Source of the DNA: Mytilus galloprovincialis
Lineage: Eukaryota > Mollusca > Bivalvia > Mytilida > Mytilidae
Direction: 5' to 3'
Assembly (NCBI RefSeq): GCF_965363235.1
Contig: NC_134846.1
Coordinates: forward strand, 71,522,724 to 71,586,723
DNA: 64,000 nt
Part shown: positions 49,760-60,900 of the stretch, piece by piece
Layout of the letters: each line of letters begins with the position of its first letter
Position numbering within the stretch: the stretch's first letter is position 1
Program-made: the position numbers and the translations under genes
Notes under the pieces: generated by a model
Told to the model about the DNA's origin: nothing
The model's database searches: none
Seen by the model: the letters and a program-made list of their open reading frames with translations, nothing else

Positions 49760-50230
49760 AAGATGTGGCATGAGAGCCAATGAGACAGCTCTCCATCCAA
49801 GTCAAAATGTATCAGTGAAAAAACACACAATTTTAGCCGTGGTGTAGTGGTTAGTGCATCGGACTCAGTACTAACACAAAGGTTCCTGGTTCGATTCCCG
49901 GCTCTCCCTTGACACCATTTGCGAGTATGGTCTTGAGGAAACGATGATAGTCCGTCGAATGGCTGACCCGTGTTAAGAGAGAGAGCCATATCTCTTGCAC
50001 GTTAAAGACACCCTTGTAGATTTCGAAAAAGAGTAGGCTAATGCCACTACAAGGCAGCACTGGCACCCGCAAAGTTGAAAGGGATTAACATAAGTTGCAA
50101 ATCTTGTTTCCTAATCCACTATAAACAAATATGTTTAAACTAAACACAATTTTAGGTCAAAGTGCGGCCTTCAAAACGGAACATTGGCTCACACCGAACC
50201 ACTCATTGGCACTCAAACCAGATCTTCTAT
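49760..50230 (-). repeat. Family B repeat split by a tRNA-derived SINE
   Basis: GATGTGGCATGAGAGCCAAT...CACACAATTTTAG continues after the SINE with GTCAAAGTGCGGCCTTC, the order seen at 10.2 kb. The B copy is therefore older than the SINE. Confidence 0.7.
49837..50143 (+). mobile_element. tRNA-derived SINE with 12-bp target-site duplication
   Basis: The head starts GCCGTGGTGTAGTGGTTAGT (box A) with box B GGTTCGATTCCC at about 49891. The body contains GCACGTTAAAGACACCC and GTAGGCTAATGCCACTACAA. The target duplication ACACAATTTTAG is exact at 49825-49836 and 50144-50155. A clean duplication with readable promoter boxes suggests a fairly recent insertion. Family name not assigned; V- or Meta-type mollusc SINEs are candidates. 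Confidence 0.85.
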
Positions 50231-50631
50231 TTCTATCTACAGACGTATACCTGACAAAACTTTGCTACAGGTTTTGAAAAAGAAGACAAAATTTATAAGG
50301 GTGACATACAAACTAAAAACTCGTAAGTGGAAAAAACTGGCAACGCTATTTTAGAATCGATAGACGAAGAAGACTAACGAGTTTAAAAACACATCACATA
50401 GAAATAAATATAAAGACAGAACATAACGAACCAAACCAAATGTGTTTTCTCACCGACTTGATTAAATTTTCGTCGGAACAATCGGCAAACTCAAACCTCT
50501 CATGTTACAGCAATTAAGTAAATCAACTAAAAATACTGAACTCCAATGAAATTCTAGACGGAATGTCCCTAAGCAAATGGAAAAATTAAAAGCTCAAACA
50601 CATCAACCGAATGAATAACAACTGCAGTGGC

Positions 50632-50737
50632 GGATCTAGAAATTTTCATATGAGGGGGCCCACTGACTGCATAAAGGGGGGGGGGGGGATTCCGTCACGC
50701 TTCAGTGATTCTCTATATAACCAACCAAAATTTTTCT
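50632..50737. mobile_element. Truncated GGCGGATCC MITE
   Basis: CAGTGGCGGATCTAGAAATT, then GGGGGCCCACTGACTGCATA and a run of twelve G; it matches the element at 3106-3267 up to CCAACCAAAATTTTT, then lacks the right inverted repeat. Confidence 0.6.
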
Positions 50738-50801
50738 GTGATATTGCTGACTTGGTACAGGCATTATTATTTTAGAAAATGGTGGATTGAACCTGGTTTT
50801 A

Positions 50802-50904
50802 CAACTTCCAAGCAAGGATCGAAGCTCATAAACTCGGTAATCAATGTGTTAAATGCAGGACTTCGGGAATGTCCGGAGAGCCGACAACCTTGCTTCGGAA
50901 GTTG
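50802..50904. mobile_element. 103-bp MITE with 9-bp target-site duplication (Mutator-like)
   Basis: Inverted ends CAACTTCCAAGCAAGG and CCTTGCTTCGGAAGTTG (one-base indel). Flanked by exact 9-bp direct repeats CTGGTTTTA at 50793-50801 and 50905-50913, which is one copy in uninterrupted family C. A 9-bp duplication is typical of Mutator-like elements; class is inference. Confidence 0.8.
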
Positions 50905-51324
50905 CTGGTTTTATAGCTAGCTAACTTGCCTCTCAATTCGGTATGACAGTCGCTTCAGGTTCCATTAAATTGACAATGATGTGTGAACAATTCAAACAGA
51001 CATAAAAGGTAAAAATGTAAAAAATGGTGTTTCAGCAGTCAACATTGTGTTTATATAATCTTAATCACTCTAAAAACAAACATATCTATGTAACAAAAAA
51101 ATGCAAAGAAAGGCATAAAAAAAGACTCAACAAAATAAATACATTGTATGTCACAAAAAAGCACAAAAACCGACAGTCTCATAATGTTTTTGGCATATGT
51201 GAAGTTTTCAAAATCAAATATTATAATGTATCTTTTGGTTGTTTCGCTTTTACATGGCCGTTATTTTCTGAAACTTAATAAAAATATATGCTGGTTAGTG
51301 GTCAGATTTTATTTGAATATGCGC

Positions 51325-51362
51325 ATTTTCACTTCCGGTTTACACAATAAGCTTCCGGAAAA
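51325..51362 (+). promoter_or_regulatory. CSN1 promoter-proximal region with two ETS-like sites
   Basis: ACTTCCGG at 51331-51338 is a perfect ETS/GABP-type core, and CTTCCGG recurs at 51352-51358, just before the start codon at 51363. Such sites are common near starts of metazoan housekeeping genes. No TATA box is seen. Confidence 0.45.
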
Positions 51363-54300
51363 ATGCCGCTGTCATTTCAGCAAGGTTTACTGCAGGTAAA
51401 TTGTAACTTACAGCAAACAAAATGATTGTAGAACAGGTCTGTTATCAGCCAAATCTTTCTGGTTATGCCATGGTTCGTAAACTAAAGGTAAAACTGCAAA
51501 TTATATGTTTACCAAGCTTGCACGAGGTATCATACTCAAAAAAAATTACAATATCAACAAAATACAGCTAAATATTGAAATAATGTGTGTTATTATATTT
51601 TTTAAAGAAACAATACATTGGGCAGCTGTTGCATGTGAAAGAGACAAAGCATGTTTAACCTTAAATTTAGGTATAAGTATATTTTCTGATTGATACTAAA
51701 TTAACTTTTAAGAAATTTGGGAAATTTGAAGAGCTAAAAAATAACGCTTGTTTGATACACCTAATCGCTATTCCCAGGTAACCCGGCCACTTGAACTTTG
51801 GCGTCATACAACAATCACTTTTCTATTGTGGCGTCAGATATAATTTTTGATTTATGACGTCAAAATTTTACGGGAACCTGTGTGATATCCAGTAAAGGCT
51901 GACAAATAGCGATAAGGTGTATTGTCCGTTACCAGAGAAAAAAAAGGTCAGACAAAAAAGCCATACTAAGCTTGTCCAACAAGTCCAGTAAAATCATTCT
52001 GTAGAAAATAAATTAAATCCCAAGTTTGACATGTTTGATGATCAAAGAAATAAACAGACAACAAGGAAAGAAGATAGAATTTAGAAACAAATATTAATTT
52101 GACATGTTTAGTTGCGATCTATAATTTCAAGCTGGTTCTTTGTCAGATTTATACTTTATAACACATAAAAGGCACACTCTTCTGAGAAGCCAGTCTTATC
52201 AATCAGAATCAATGGTGGGCTTTATATCCATGTACATTGTATTTATGGTAACATGACAGTTCGACACAGAAACAAATCTGCTCCATGTTTAATATAAAGT
52301 TTGCGACACTGGAGACATTTCTGGACATAGACAGACCAGAACCTCATTTTCCTGTGTTATTCTGTTTCCTCATAATAAATATATGATAAATTTTATTTAA
52401 CAAGAAAAATTACAACTAAAGTTTAAGAAATTATTGACAACAGAATTTAGAAAATCCTATTTGATCATATCTAGACAAAAGACTTCAATTGTGTTTGAAT
52501 AATCATAAAATTTAGTTGGTTGTACGTTCATGAATATTCATGACCATTTGTTTGCACTTAAAACCTGTGAGTCATCTTTCTGACCATCGACTCTCGCTAT
52601 AGCCTAAAGAAGAGACATGTGTATTCACAGATGATTTAATGTGAATTTGTAATTGTTATTATATTATTGTTATTAGCTCACCTGGCCCGAAGGGCCAAGT
52701 GAGCTTTTCCCATCACTTTGCGTCCGTCGTCCGTCGTCGTCGTCCGTCGTCGTTAACTTTTACAAAAATCTTCTCCTCTGAAACTACTGGGCCAAATTAA
52801 TCCAAACTTGGCCACAATCATCATTGGGGTATCTAGTTTAAAAAATGTGTGGCGTGACCCGGCCAACCAACCAAGATGGCCGCCATGGCTAAAAATAGAA
52901 CATAGGGGTAAAATGCAGTTTTTGGGTTATAACTCAAAAACCAAAGCATTTAGAGCAAATCTGACATGGGGTAAAATTGTTTATCAGGTGAAGATCTATC
53001 TGCCCTGTAATTTTCAGATGAATTGGACAACCCGTTGTTGGGTTTCTGCCCCTGAATTGATAATTTTAGGGAAATTTTGCTGTTTTTGGTTATTATCTTG
53101 AATATTATTATAGATAGAGATAAACTGTTAATAGCAATAATGTTCAGCAAAGTAAGATTTACAAATAAGTCAACGTGACCGAAATGGTCAGTTGACCCCT
53201 TTAGGAGTTATTGCCCTTTTTAGTCCATTTTTAACCATTTTTCGTAAATGTTAGTAATCTTTTACAAAAATCTTCTCCTCTGAAACTACTGGGACAAATT
53301 AATCCAAACTTGGCCACAATCATCATTGGGGTTTCTAGTTTAAAAAATGTGTGGCGTGACCCAGCCAACCAACAAGATGGCCGCCATGGCTAAAAATAGA
53401 ACATAGGGGTAAAATGCAGTTTTTGGCTTATAACTCAAAAACCAAAGCATTTAGAGCAAATCTGTCAGGGGTGAAATTGTTCATCAGGTCAAGATCTATC
53501 TGCCCTGAAATTTTCAGATGAATCGAACAACCCGTTGTTGGGTTGCTGCCCCTGAATTGATAATTTTAAGGAAATTTTGCTGTTTTTGGTTATTATCTTG
53601 AATGTTATTATAGATAGAGATAAACTGTAAAAAGCAATAATGTTCAGCAAAGTAAGATCCACAAATAAGTCAACATGACCAAAATGGTCAGTTGACCACT
53701 TTAGGAGTTATTGCCCTTTATAGTCAATTTTTAACTATTTTTCGTAAATCTTAGTAATCTTTTAGAAAAATCTTCTCCTCTGAAACTACTGGGCCAAATT
53801 TAACCAAACTTAGCCATAATTGGGGTATCTAGTTAAAAAAATGTGTCCGGTAACTCGGCCAACAAACCAAGATGGCCGCCATGGCTAAAAATAGAACATG
53901 GGGGTAAAATGCAGTTTTTGGCTTATAACTCAAAAACCAAAGCATTAAGAGCAAATCTGACAGGAAGTAAAATTGTTGATCAGGTCACGATCTATCTGCC
54001 CTGGAATTTTCAGATGAATCAGATAATCGGTTGTTAGGTTGCTGCCCCTGAATTGGTAATTTTGAGGAAATTTTACTGTTTTTTTGTTATCTTGAATATT
54101 ATTATAGATAGATATAAACTGTAAACAGCAATAATGTACAGCAAAGTAAGAACTAAAAATAAGCCACTATGACCAAAATAGTCAATTGACCCCCTAAGGA
54201 GTTATTGCCCTGCATAGTCAATTTTTAACAACTTTCTTAAAATTTGAAGATTTTCAATAACATTTTCAACAGAAAGTACTGTTATAGATAGAGATAATTG

Positions 54301-57300
54301 TAAGCAGCAAGAATGTTTAGTAAAGTAAGATCTACAAACACATCACCATCACCAAAACACAATTTTGTCATGAATCCATCTGTGTCCATTGTTTAATATT
54401 CACATAGACCAAGGTGAGCGACACAGGCTCTTTAGAGCCTCTAGTTATGTTTGTATTTGATACATACATTCATGTAATATATAGAATTTAAAGTTAATGT
54501 ATAGCGAGTAGCACACCAACATTACATTTATATGTCGTTTGTTCTTTGTTGAGGCCATAAAACATAATTACTTTCAGGGTGCTCTCAATTTTTCAGATGA
54601 ATCCGAGAACCCGTTGTTGGGTTGCTGCCCCTAAATTGGTAATTTTAAGGAAATTTTGCCATTTTTGGTTATCTTGAATATTATTATAGATAGAGGTAAA
54701 CTGTGAACAGCAATAATGTTCAGTTAAGTAAGATCTACAAATAATTCAACATGATCAAAATGGTCAATTGACCCCTCAAGGAGTAATTGCCCTTTATAGT
54801 CAATTTTCAACAATTTTGTAAATTTTTGTAATCTTTTACATACATCTTCTCCTCTGAACCTACATTTGAACTAAGTCAAATATAACCAAACATGTCCAAA
54901 ATTATCATTAGGGTATGTAGTTTAAAAAATGTGTCTGTTGACCCAGCCAGTCAACCAAGATGGCCACCATGGCTAAAAATAGAACATGGGGGTAAAATAT
55001 AGATTTTGGCTTATAACTCTGAAACCAAAGCATTTAGAGCAAATCTAACACGGGTTAGTTGTTTATCAAGTCAAGATCTATCTGCCCTGTAATTTTCAGA
55101 TGAATCAGACAACCCGTTGTTGGGTTGCTACCCCTTTATTGGTAATTTTAAGGAAAATTTGCCGTTTTTTGTTATTATCTTGAATATTATTATAGATAGA
55201 GTTAAACTGTAAACAGCAATAATGTTCAGCAAAGTAAGATCTACTAATAAGTAAAAAAATGGTCAGTTGACCCCTTCAGGAGTTATTGCCCTTTAGGTGT
55301 AATACCACCATTGATTTTCCCCTATTAGTCTTTGTTAAATTTGCACTTTTCAAAAAAATGTGCAGAATTTATCTTTGTTTTAAATAAAGAAATACTTGGC
55401 ATGAGTAAAGTTTTATCCTGTCCAGTACTACATGTATAGAAAAAATTCACATAACATTTCATTGCATATAAGAAAATAACCATCATTCAGTGTTCTCCCC
55501 AGGCCGATATGTTTTAATATATGTCATAATATTTTCGAAGATCCTGCAGCGTCTTAATTGTCCGCTGTTCCTTAATACTTGATTTCGCAGCATGTTAATT
55601 TTCACATTTTCATTATAAATGTTGGTTAAAATTGTCAAGTTGCTGATCACCGCTGAGATGTCGGTCAGTGTTACGCAATAACTGATAATTAGTTTTACCT
55701 GAGCCACGCTTATCTCAGCCTTATCGGACTAAGTTATCATGTAATAGCGTACATGATCATCAAGAAGATAGATATTTGTAGAAGAAAATAAAAAAAAATA
55801 AAAACTTCAGTGCAGAAATTGAAGAAATAGATCGCAAATACATTGTATTTACGCATTGTGTGTGTGATCACTTGACCATTTAAATAACGATTTTTGTGAA
55901 TGAGAGTATTTGTAATTGAAAAAAATAAAATAAACTTTGATTAAAGATAAAGAGAAGTGATTTATTTTAATATAAAGTGAAAAAATGTTACTTGCAAGGT
56001 AAATTGTCTCAAACTGTCGTGTTTTTAGAAATAAAAAATAAAATTCCGTTCGTCGGGAAATATGTGACAATCAACACGGGTACGGAATTGCTGCAGCTTC
56101 TATATAATGTCACTAGTTGATAATTTCAATGGTCTTAACTTAAAAAAAAACTTTCAAAGTTTCGTTTATATCTACCTGCCAGAGATAGGTTTTAACAATA
56201 ATACACACGGAAGCGTAATGTAAAACTACGGAAACTTGTCAGCTGTTCATTAACATATTTTTGTTTTAAAAAGTTGTATACCAAATATGATCAAATATCT
56301 TAACCATATTCAATTTTATGAATTCTGAATGAACATGTTCTCTGCAAATAACAAAAGGGTGACTTCTAAGCAAAAGGCAGATGATGGAAGACAAAGTAGA
56401 AGTTTTTTTTCAGCCTAATGACTTCTAATGAAAAGGGGAATACACCTTCCTCTTCACTGTCAGTATAAGCAGATGTCATTGCTTCTCCTAATCCCAATTC
56501 AACCTAGCTAAAGTTTTAGCAAGTGATAACAGCAAGCACCATGTTTCTGGTTTCAATGACACTAGAACACACCCGCGAAATCGCAGGCATTCATACCGTA
56601 GTTTAAAGTATGTAAAGTGTTGTTGGAAGAATTTTGTAAAATATTGAATGACTGGAGAATTTCAGCAAATGTATCATAAGTCATAGGTTATTGGGGACAG
56701 GAAAATGTTTTTTTTATCCCTCCTTCTTCATTTCCAAAATTCCCAATTTTTGGTTTTCTATCAATTTCAATATGAACATACATTTAGTATGTTATGATCA
56801 TTTAAGTAAGGAACTTGTAATTCAGTGGTTGTCGTTTGTTTATGTCAGAGATATATAAAAGTATTATATGTCTCTGTTTATGTGTTACATATTTGTTTTT
56901 CGTTCATTTTTTGTACATAAATATGGCCGCTAGTTTTCTCGTTTGAATTGTTTTACATTGTCATTTCGGGGCCTTTAAAAGCTGAGTATTCGGTATGGGC
57001 TTTGCTCGTTGTTGAAGGCCGTTCGGTGACCTATAGTTATTAATTTCTGTGTCATTTTGGTCTCTTGTGGAGAGTTGTCTCAACATGGCAATCATACCAC
57101 ATCTTTTTTTGTTGTTGTAATAAATGAATTTTGTAAAAGATTTAATGACTGGAGAATTTCAGAAAAGGTATCAAAAGTTCACATGAATAATTTTAGCGCT
57201 TATCTGTATATTATGAACATTCATTGCTATATAAATAAAGTGTATTTACTTTCAATTCCAAGTTTACTGATCGATCCATGGTGGTCAATTGATATAGTAT

Positions 57301-57892
57301 ACAGACCCTCTCCATTTAATAAACTCTGTGACCGCCGTGGATAGTAAACTTGAAAATGATAGCAGATAGAATTAAAATACACTTTATTCGTAGTATATGT
57401 ATGTTCAAAGTATACAGAAAAACGCAAACCGGAAGTCTAATCTGACTTAAAATTTCGTCCAAAGACGGGACAATATCCGGATGCCTTTTTTCTCGTTTTT
57501 CTCCCAAAATAACTCAATCTGAATAATCATATAAATGGATGACAAATACGACTATACACTGTACCTATAGGACACAGAGGTGTGTTGATTAATTTATTGT
57601 GGAAAGAAGAGAAGCGACACCCAAAATGAGGTCTTCTCGTTTAATAGTATAGAAGTGGCTGTCTGAGTTTGCATGGCTTACAAATGTTAAAGGGGTATAA
57701 TTAGCAAAAGTTATTGTGAGAGGGGGTTTTCAACCCTAAAGAGGATAAACAAAGACAAAATTGAGGAACAGACTGTCCAACAAAATAACACTTTCTTGAA
57801 ACATTATCCCTAGAAGGAGCAGAGAGTACAGAGATGAATATATATTTATATTTTGACTTATAAATAACTTTTGTGTTTAAAATCAATTTATT

Positions 57893-57928
<36 letters not shown>

Positions 57929-60900
57929 TTGTAATTCATTATTAAATACTCTGCATTATCAAACACATAACACAAAGCATTATAATTCATATTGCATGTC
58001 ATGGATTAATGACTGATTGCTTCAGATCACAAAAGTTCACTCTAAAAATAGAGTTACGCGCCCTTGAATTTTGCACCTTAAAAAAATCCTGGGGAGAACA
58101 CTGTCATTGGAAGTTAACCAATCAAATGTCTCCCCTTATTTTATCTGTGTACAAGGTTTAGTCACCATGTAACCTCAAGATTACAAACTTTTCTATAGAA
58201 ATTCCAAATAAAAAATAATGGTGTTTTGAAATACCCAAGACGTATGTTTATGACACAGAAATGTTTTTACTGCAATAAAATGTAGGATTAATTACCTACA
58301 ACTGTCAAATTCAAGGGAATATTTTTTTAGACCTACTTTCGTATACAACCGGATGTGACGTACCATGATTTGGTGGTATTACACCTTTATAGTCAATTTT
58401 TCTTAAATTTTTGTAATCTTTTACAAAAATCTTTTTCTCTGAACCTACTAAGACCAAATGTAACCAAACTTCTCCACAATCATCATAAGAGTATCTAGTT
58501 TAAAAAATGTGACCGATGACCTTACCTGCGAACCAAGATTTCAGACATGGCTTAAAATAGTACATAGGGTAAAATGCAGTTTTTGGTTTCTATCTCTGAA
58601 ATTGAAGCATTTACAGCAAATCTGACTGGTGGCAAAAATGTTCATCAGATTTAGATATATCTGCCCTGAAATTTTCAGACAAATCTGAGAACCTGTTGTT
58701 GGGTTGCTGCCCCTGAGTTACATGTAGTAGTTTTATGGAAATTTTGCAGTTTTTTGCTATTATCTTAGATATTATTATAGTATCTAATGATATCTTATAC
58801 TATAAATTATGATTTTAACCTTATTTTACATGACACAGGCTCTTTAGAGCCTCTAGTTTTATTTGGCCTTACATACCTTTTTCTATACAGAGAATTTTTT
58901 GGAAGTGACTACATAAATATGACTAGTGAAATTATTGGAATAAATCCAGGGCTCACGCTACCAGGCGACTTTGGCGAAGAAGTTGCCTTCCCGACCGTCA
59001 CTTCGCTTTCCCCGACCCGCAAAAGCGAAAACAAGTCGCCCTGTTCTTGACGATACTCGCTTTCAGTCGCTTCCGTCATCGAACATTTTCAATTTTTACC
59101 AAGTTGATGAAACATCAATTTTTTATTGATAATTAAAGAAATTCAGACATAAACGATTCATTATCTTTAGAAAAGAGGTTGAAGCATTGTCTTCGCAGTG
59201 TGTAGCAGGTATTTTGATAAAAATACAACTTTTTATCACTTCGTGCATATCCGCAAGTTCCGGTGCTTGTTACTCGAAAACATACATCAACCTAAATTTC
59301 CGCGGCAAAATAAGTTTGTTACTTCATTTAAACTTGACAAAAGTTGCCTCCAGTAAATGTTTAATCCATTTATTGCATTAAAAACGTCATGTTCCTTTCC
59401 AAATAACTTGTCAAACATCAATAAAATTGAGAATGGAAATGGGGAATGTGTCAAAGAGACAACAACCAGACCAATTAAAAAACAACAGCAGAGGGTCACC
59501 AACAGGTCTTCAATGTAGCGAGAAATTCCCACACCCGGAGGCGTCCTTCAGCTGGCCCCTAAACAAATATATACTAGTCCAGTGATAATGAACGCCATAC
59601 TAATTTCCAAATTGTACACAAGAAACTTAAATTAAAAAAATACAAGACTAACAAAGGCCAGAGGCTCCTGACTTGGGACAGGCGCAAAAATGCGGCGGGG
59701 TTAAACATGTTTGTGAGATCTCAACCCTCCCCCTATACCTCTAACCAATGTAGAAAAGTAAACGCATAACAATACGCACATTAAAATTCAGTTCAAGAGA
59801 AGTCAGAGTCTGATGTCAGAAGATGTAACCAAAGAAAATAAACAAAATGACAATAATACATAAATAACAACAGACTACTAGCAGTTAACTGACATGCCAG
59901 CTCCAGACTTCAATTAAACTGACTGAAAGATTATGATTTCATCATATGAACATCAGGCACAATCCTTCCCGTTAGGGATTTAGTATCATACCATCATAAC
60001 ATATATGAGAAGAACATAACCCGTGTCATGCCAACAACTGTTTTTAGAATAAATGTGTTTAGTTCCGATGCAAAGACCTTATCAGTGACTCAATATTAAC
60101 GCCAAAATATGCAATCTTTAATGACTTGACAACAGTATCGTAATTATGTCAAACATCGTTTATTTTTGTAAATTTTCTTGCATTCGTCCGCCAGCCCATT
60201 GACCGAGTTCTTAACTACGGATCTGAACCGGACCAGCTATGACCGAAATCCGTACATTTACAATAATTACTACAGACGCACGGATGGAACAGCTGACAGA
60301 AGAATATTGATCCCAAAGGGAAAAATTACGCATTCCACACTCATTAAGAGACTTTTGGTTACATCTAATTGATTGGTGTATATAATTCCCTATATTTTTT
60401 ATGGATTGTTTCAAACTATTGATTAAAGTTGCTTAACTCTGAGACCATTATCATGATTATACTAATATCAATATATTATGGCCCAGCTTAATAACTTTTA
60501 TATTTTTTTTAAGAAAAACACTGAATTTCATACACAAGATAAATTTTAATTAAATTGTAATTGATATATTATAATTTCTTTACATTTTCTAAAATATTTT
60601 TTTTTTTTTTTTTAGTGCTAGATATTTAGGTGGTAGTTTCTCACAAGAACCTTAGTAAAACTTAAACATCTTTTAATTTCAAATGTTACTTTAATTGTAA
60701 TTTTTTTACTCAGATATGAATTGAACAATATAAAAAGAACATTATTTACACATGGCCCTTTATACTATTGTAAAATCCAAACATTGTAGCGAACTGCGCA
60801 AATGAGCACTTCTCTTTCAAATCTCACCACTTCTCCCTATCAGTTTCAAAAAGAGAAGTCACTTCTCCCTATAATTCTGAAGTAGTGTGAGCCCTGAAAT

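Larger units (their letters stand above)
50520..50990 (-). repeat. Family C copy carrying two nested insertions
   Basis: C sequence is present in three pieces: 50520-50631, 50738-50801 and 50905-50990. The gaps hold a GGCGGATCC element and a 103-bp MITE. Joined, the pieces follow C order (AAATGGAAAAATTAAAAGCT, TGACTTGGTACAGGC, AACCTGGTTTTA, TAGCTAGCTAAC). Confidence 0.7.
55488..58103. mobile_element. hAT-like non-autonomous element nested in the MITE, 5-bp duplication
   Basis: Perfect 16-bp inverted ends CAGTGTTCTCCCCAGG (55488-55503) and CCTGGGGAGAACACTG (58088-58103). The CAGTG...CACTG termini are hAT-like, but the duplication is TCATT (5 bp; 55483-55487 and 58104-58108) rather than 8 bp. 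2.6 kb with no transposase frame; it contains a family B copy (56822-57110), a family F copy (57420-57655) and an (AT)n run at 57895-57926. Confidence 0.8.
55296..58385. mobile_element. MITE with GGTGTAATACCACCA ends and TTTA duplication, holding an inner element
   Basis: Perfect inverted ends GGTGTAATACCACCA (55296-55310) and TGGTGGTATTACACC (58371-58385). TTTA duplication at 55292-55295 and 58386-58389. Without the inner element it is about 0.47 kb and non-coding. Confidence 0.85.
54578..58858 (+). mobile_element. Second, 5'-truncated copy of the same element, interrupted at 55296-58385
   Basis: Starts mid-unit (TTTTCAGATGAATCCGAGAA...), has a unit start at about 54834, is interrupted at TTGCCCTTTA, resumes at 58386 with TTTATAGTCAATTTTTCTTA, has another unit start near 58425, and ends with the same 3' hairpin AGGCTCTTTAGAGCCT-CTAG. 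Confidence 0.7.

Noticed and set aside
52808-54037. Similar predicted proteins in successive frames (with [13 protein letters not shown] and [13 protein letters not shown]), suggesting a protein repeat family
   Set aside because: They are the same stretch of the 500-bp non-coding tandem unit translated in each copy. The frames break between units and no known domain is present.
60178-60372. 64-aa frame with [17 protein letters not shown] as a possible transposase piece
   Set aside because: No recognisable BED, RNase-H-like or dimerisation motif. It lies in the right arm of a non-autonomous hAT-like element.
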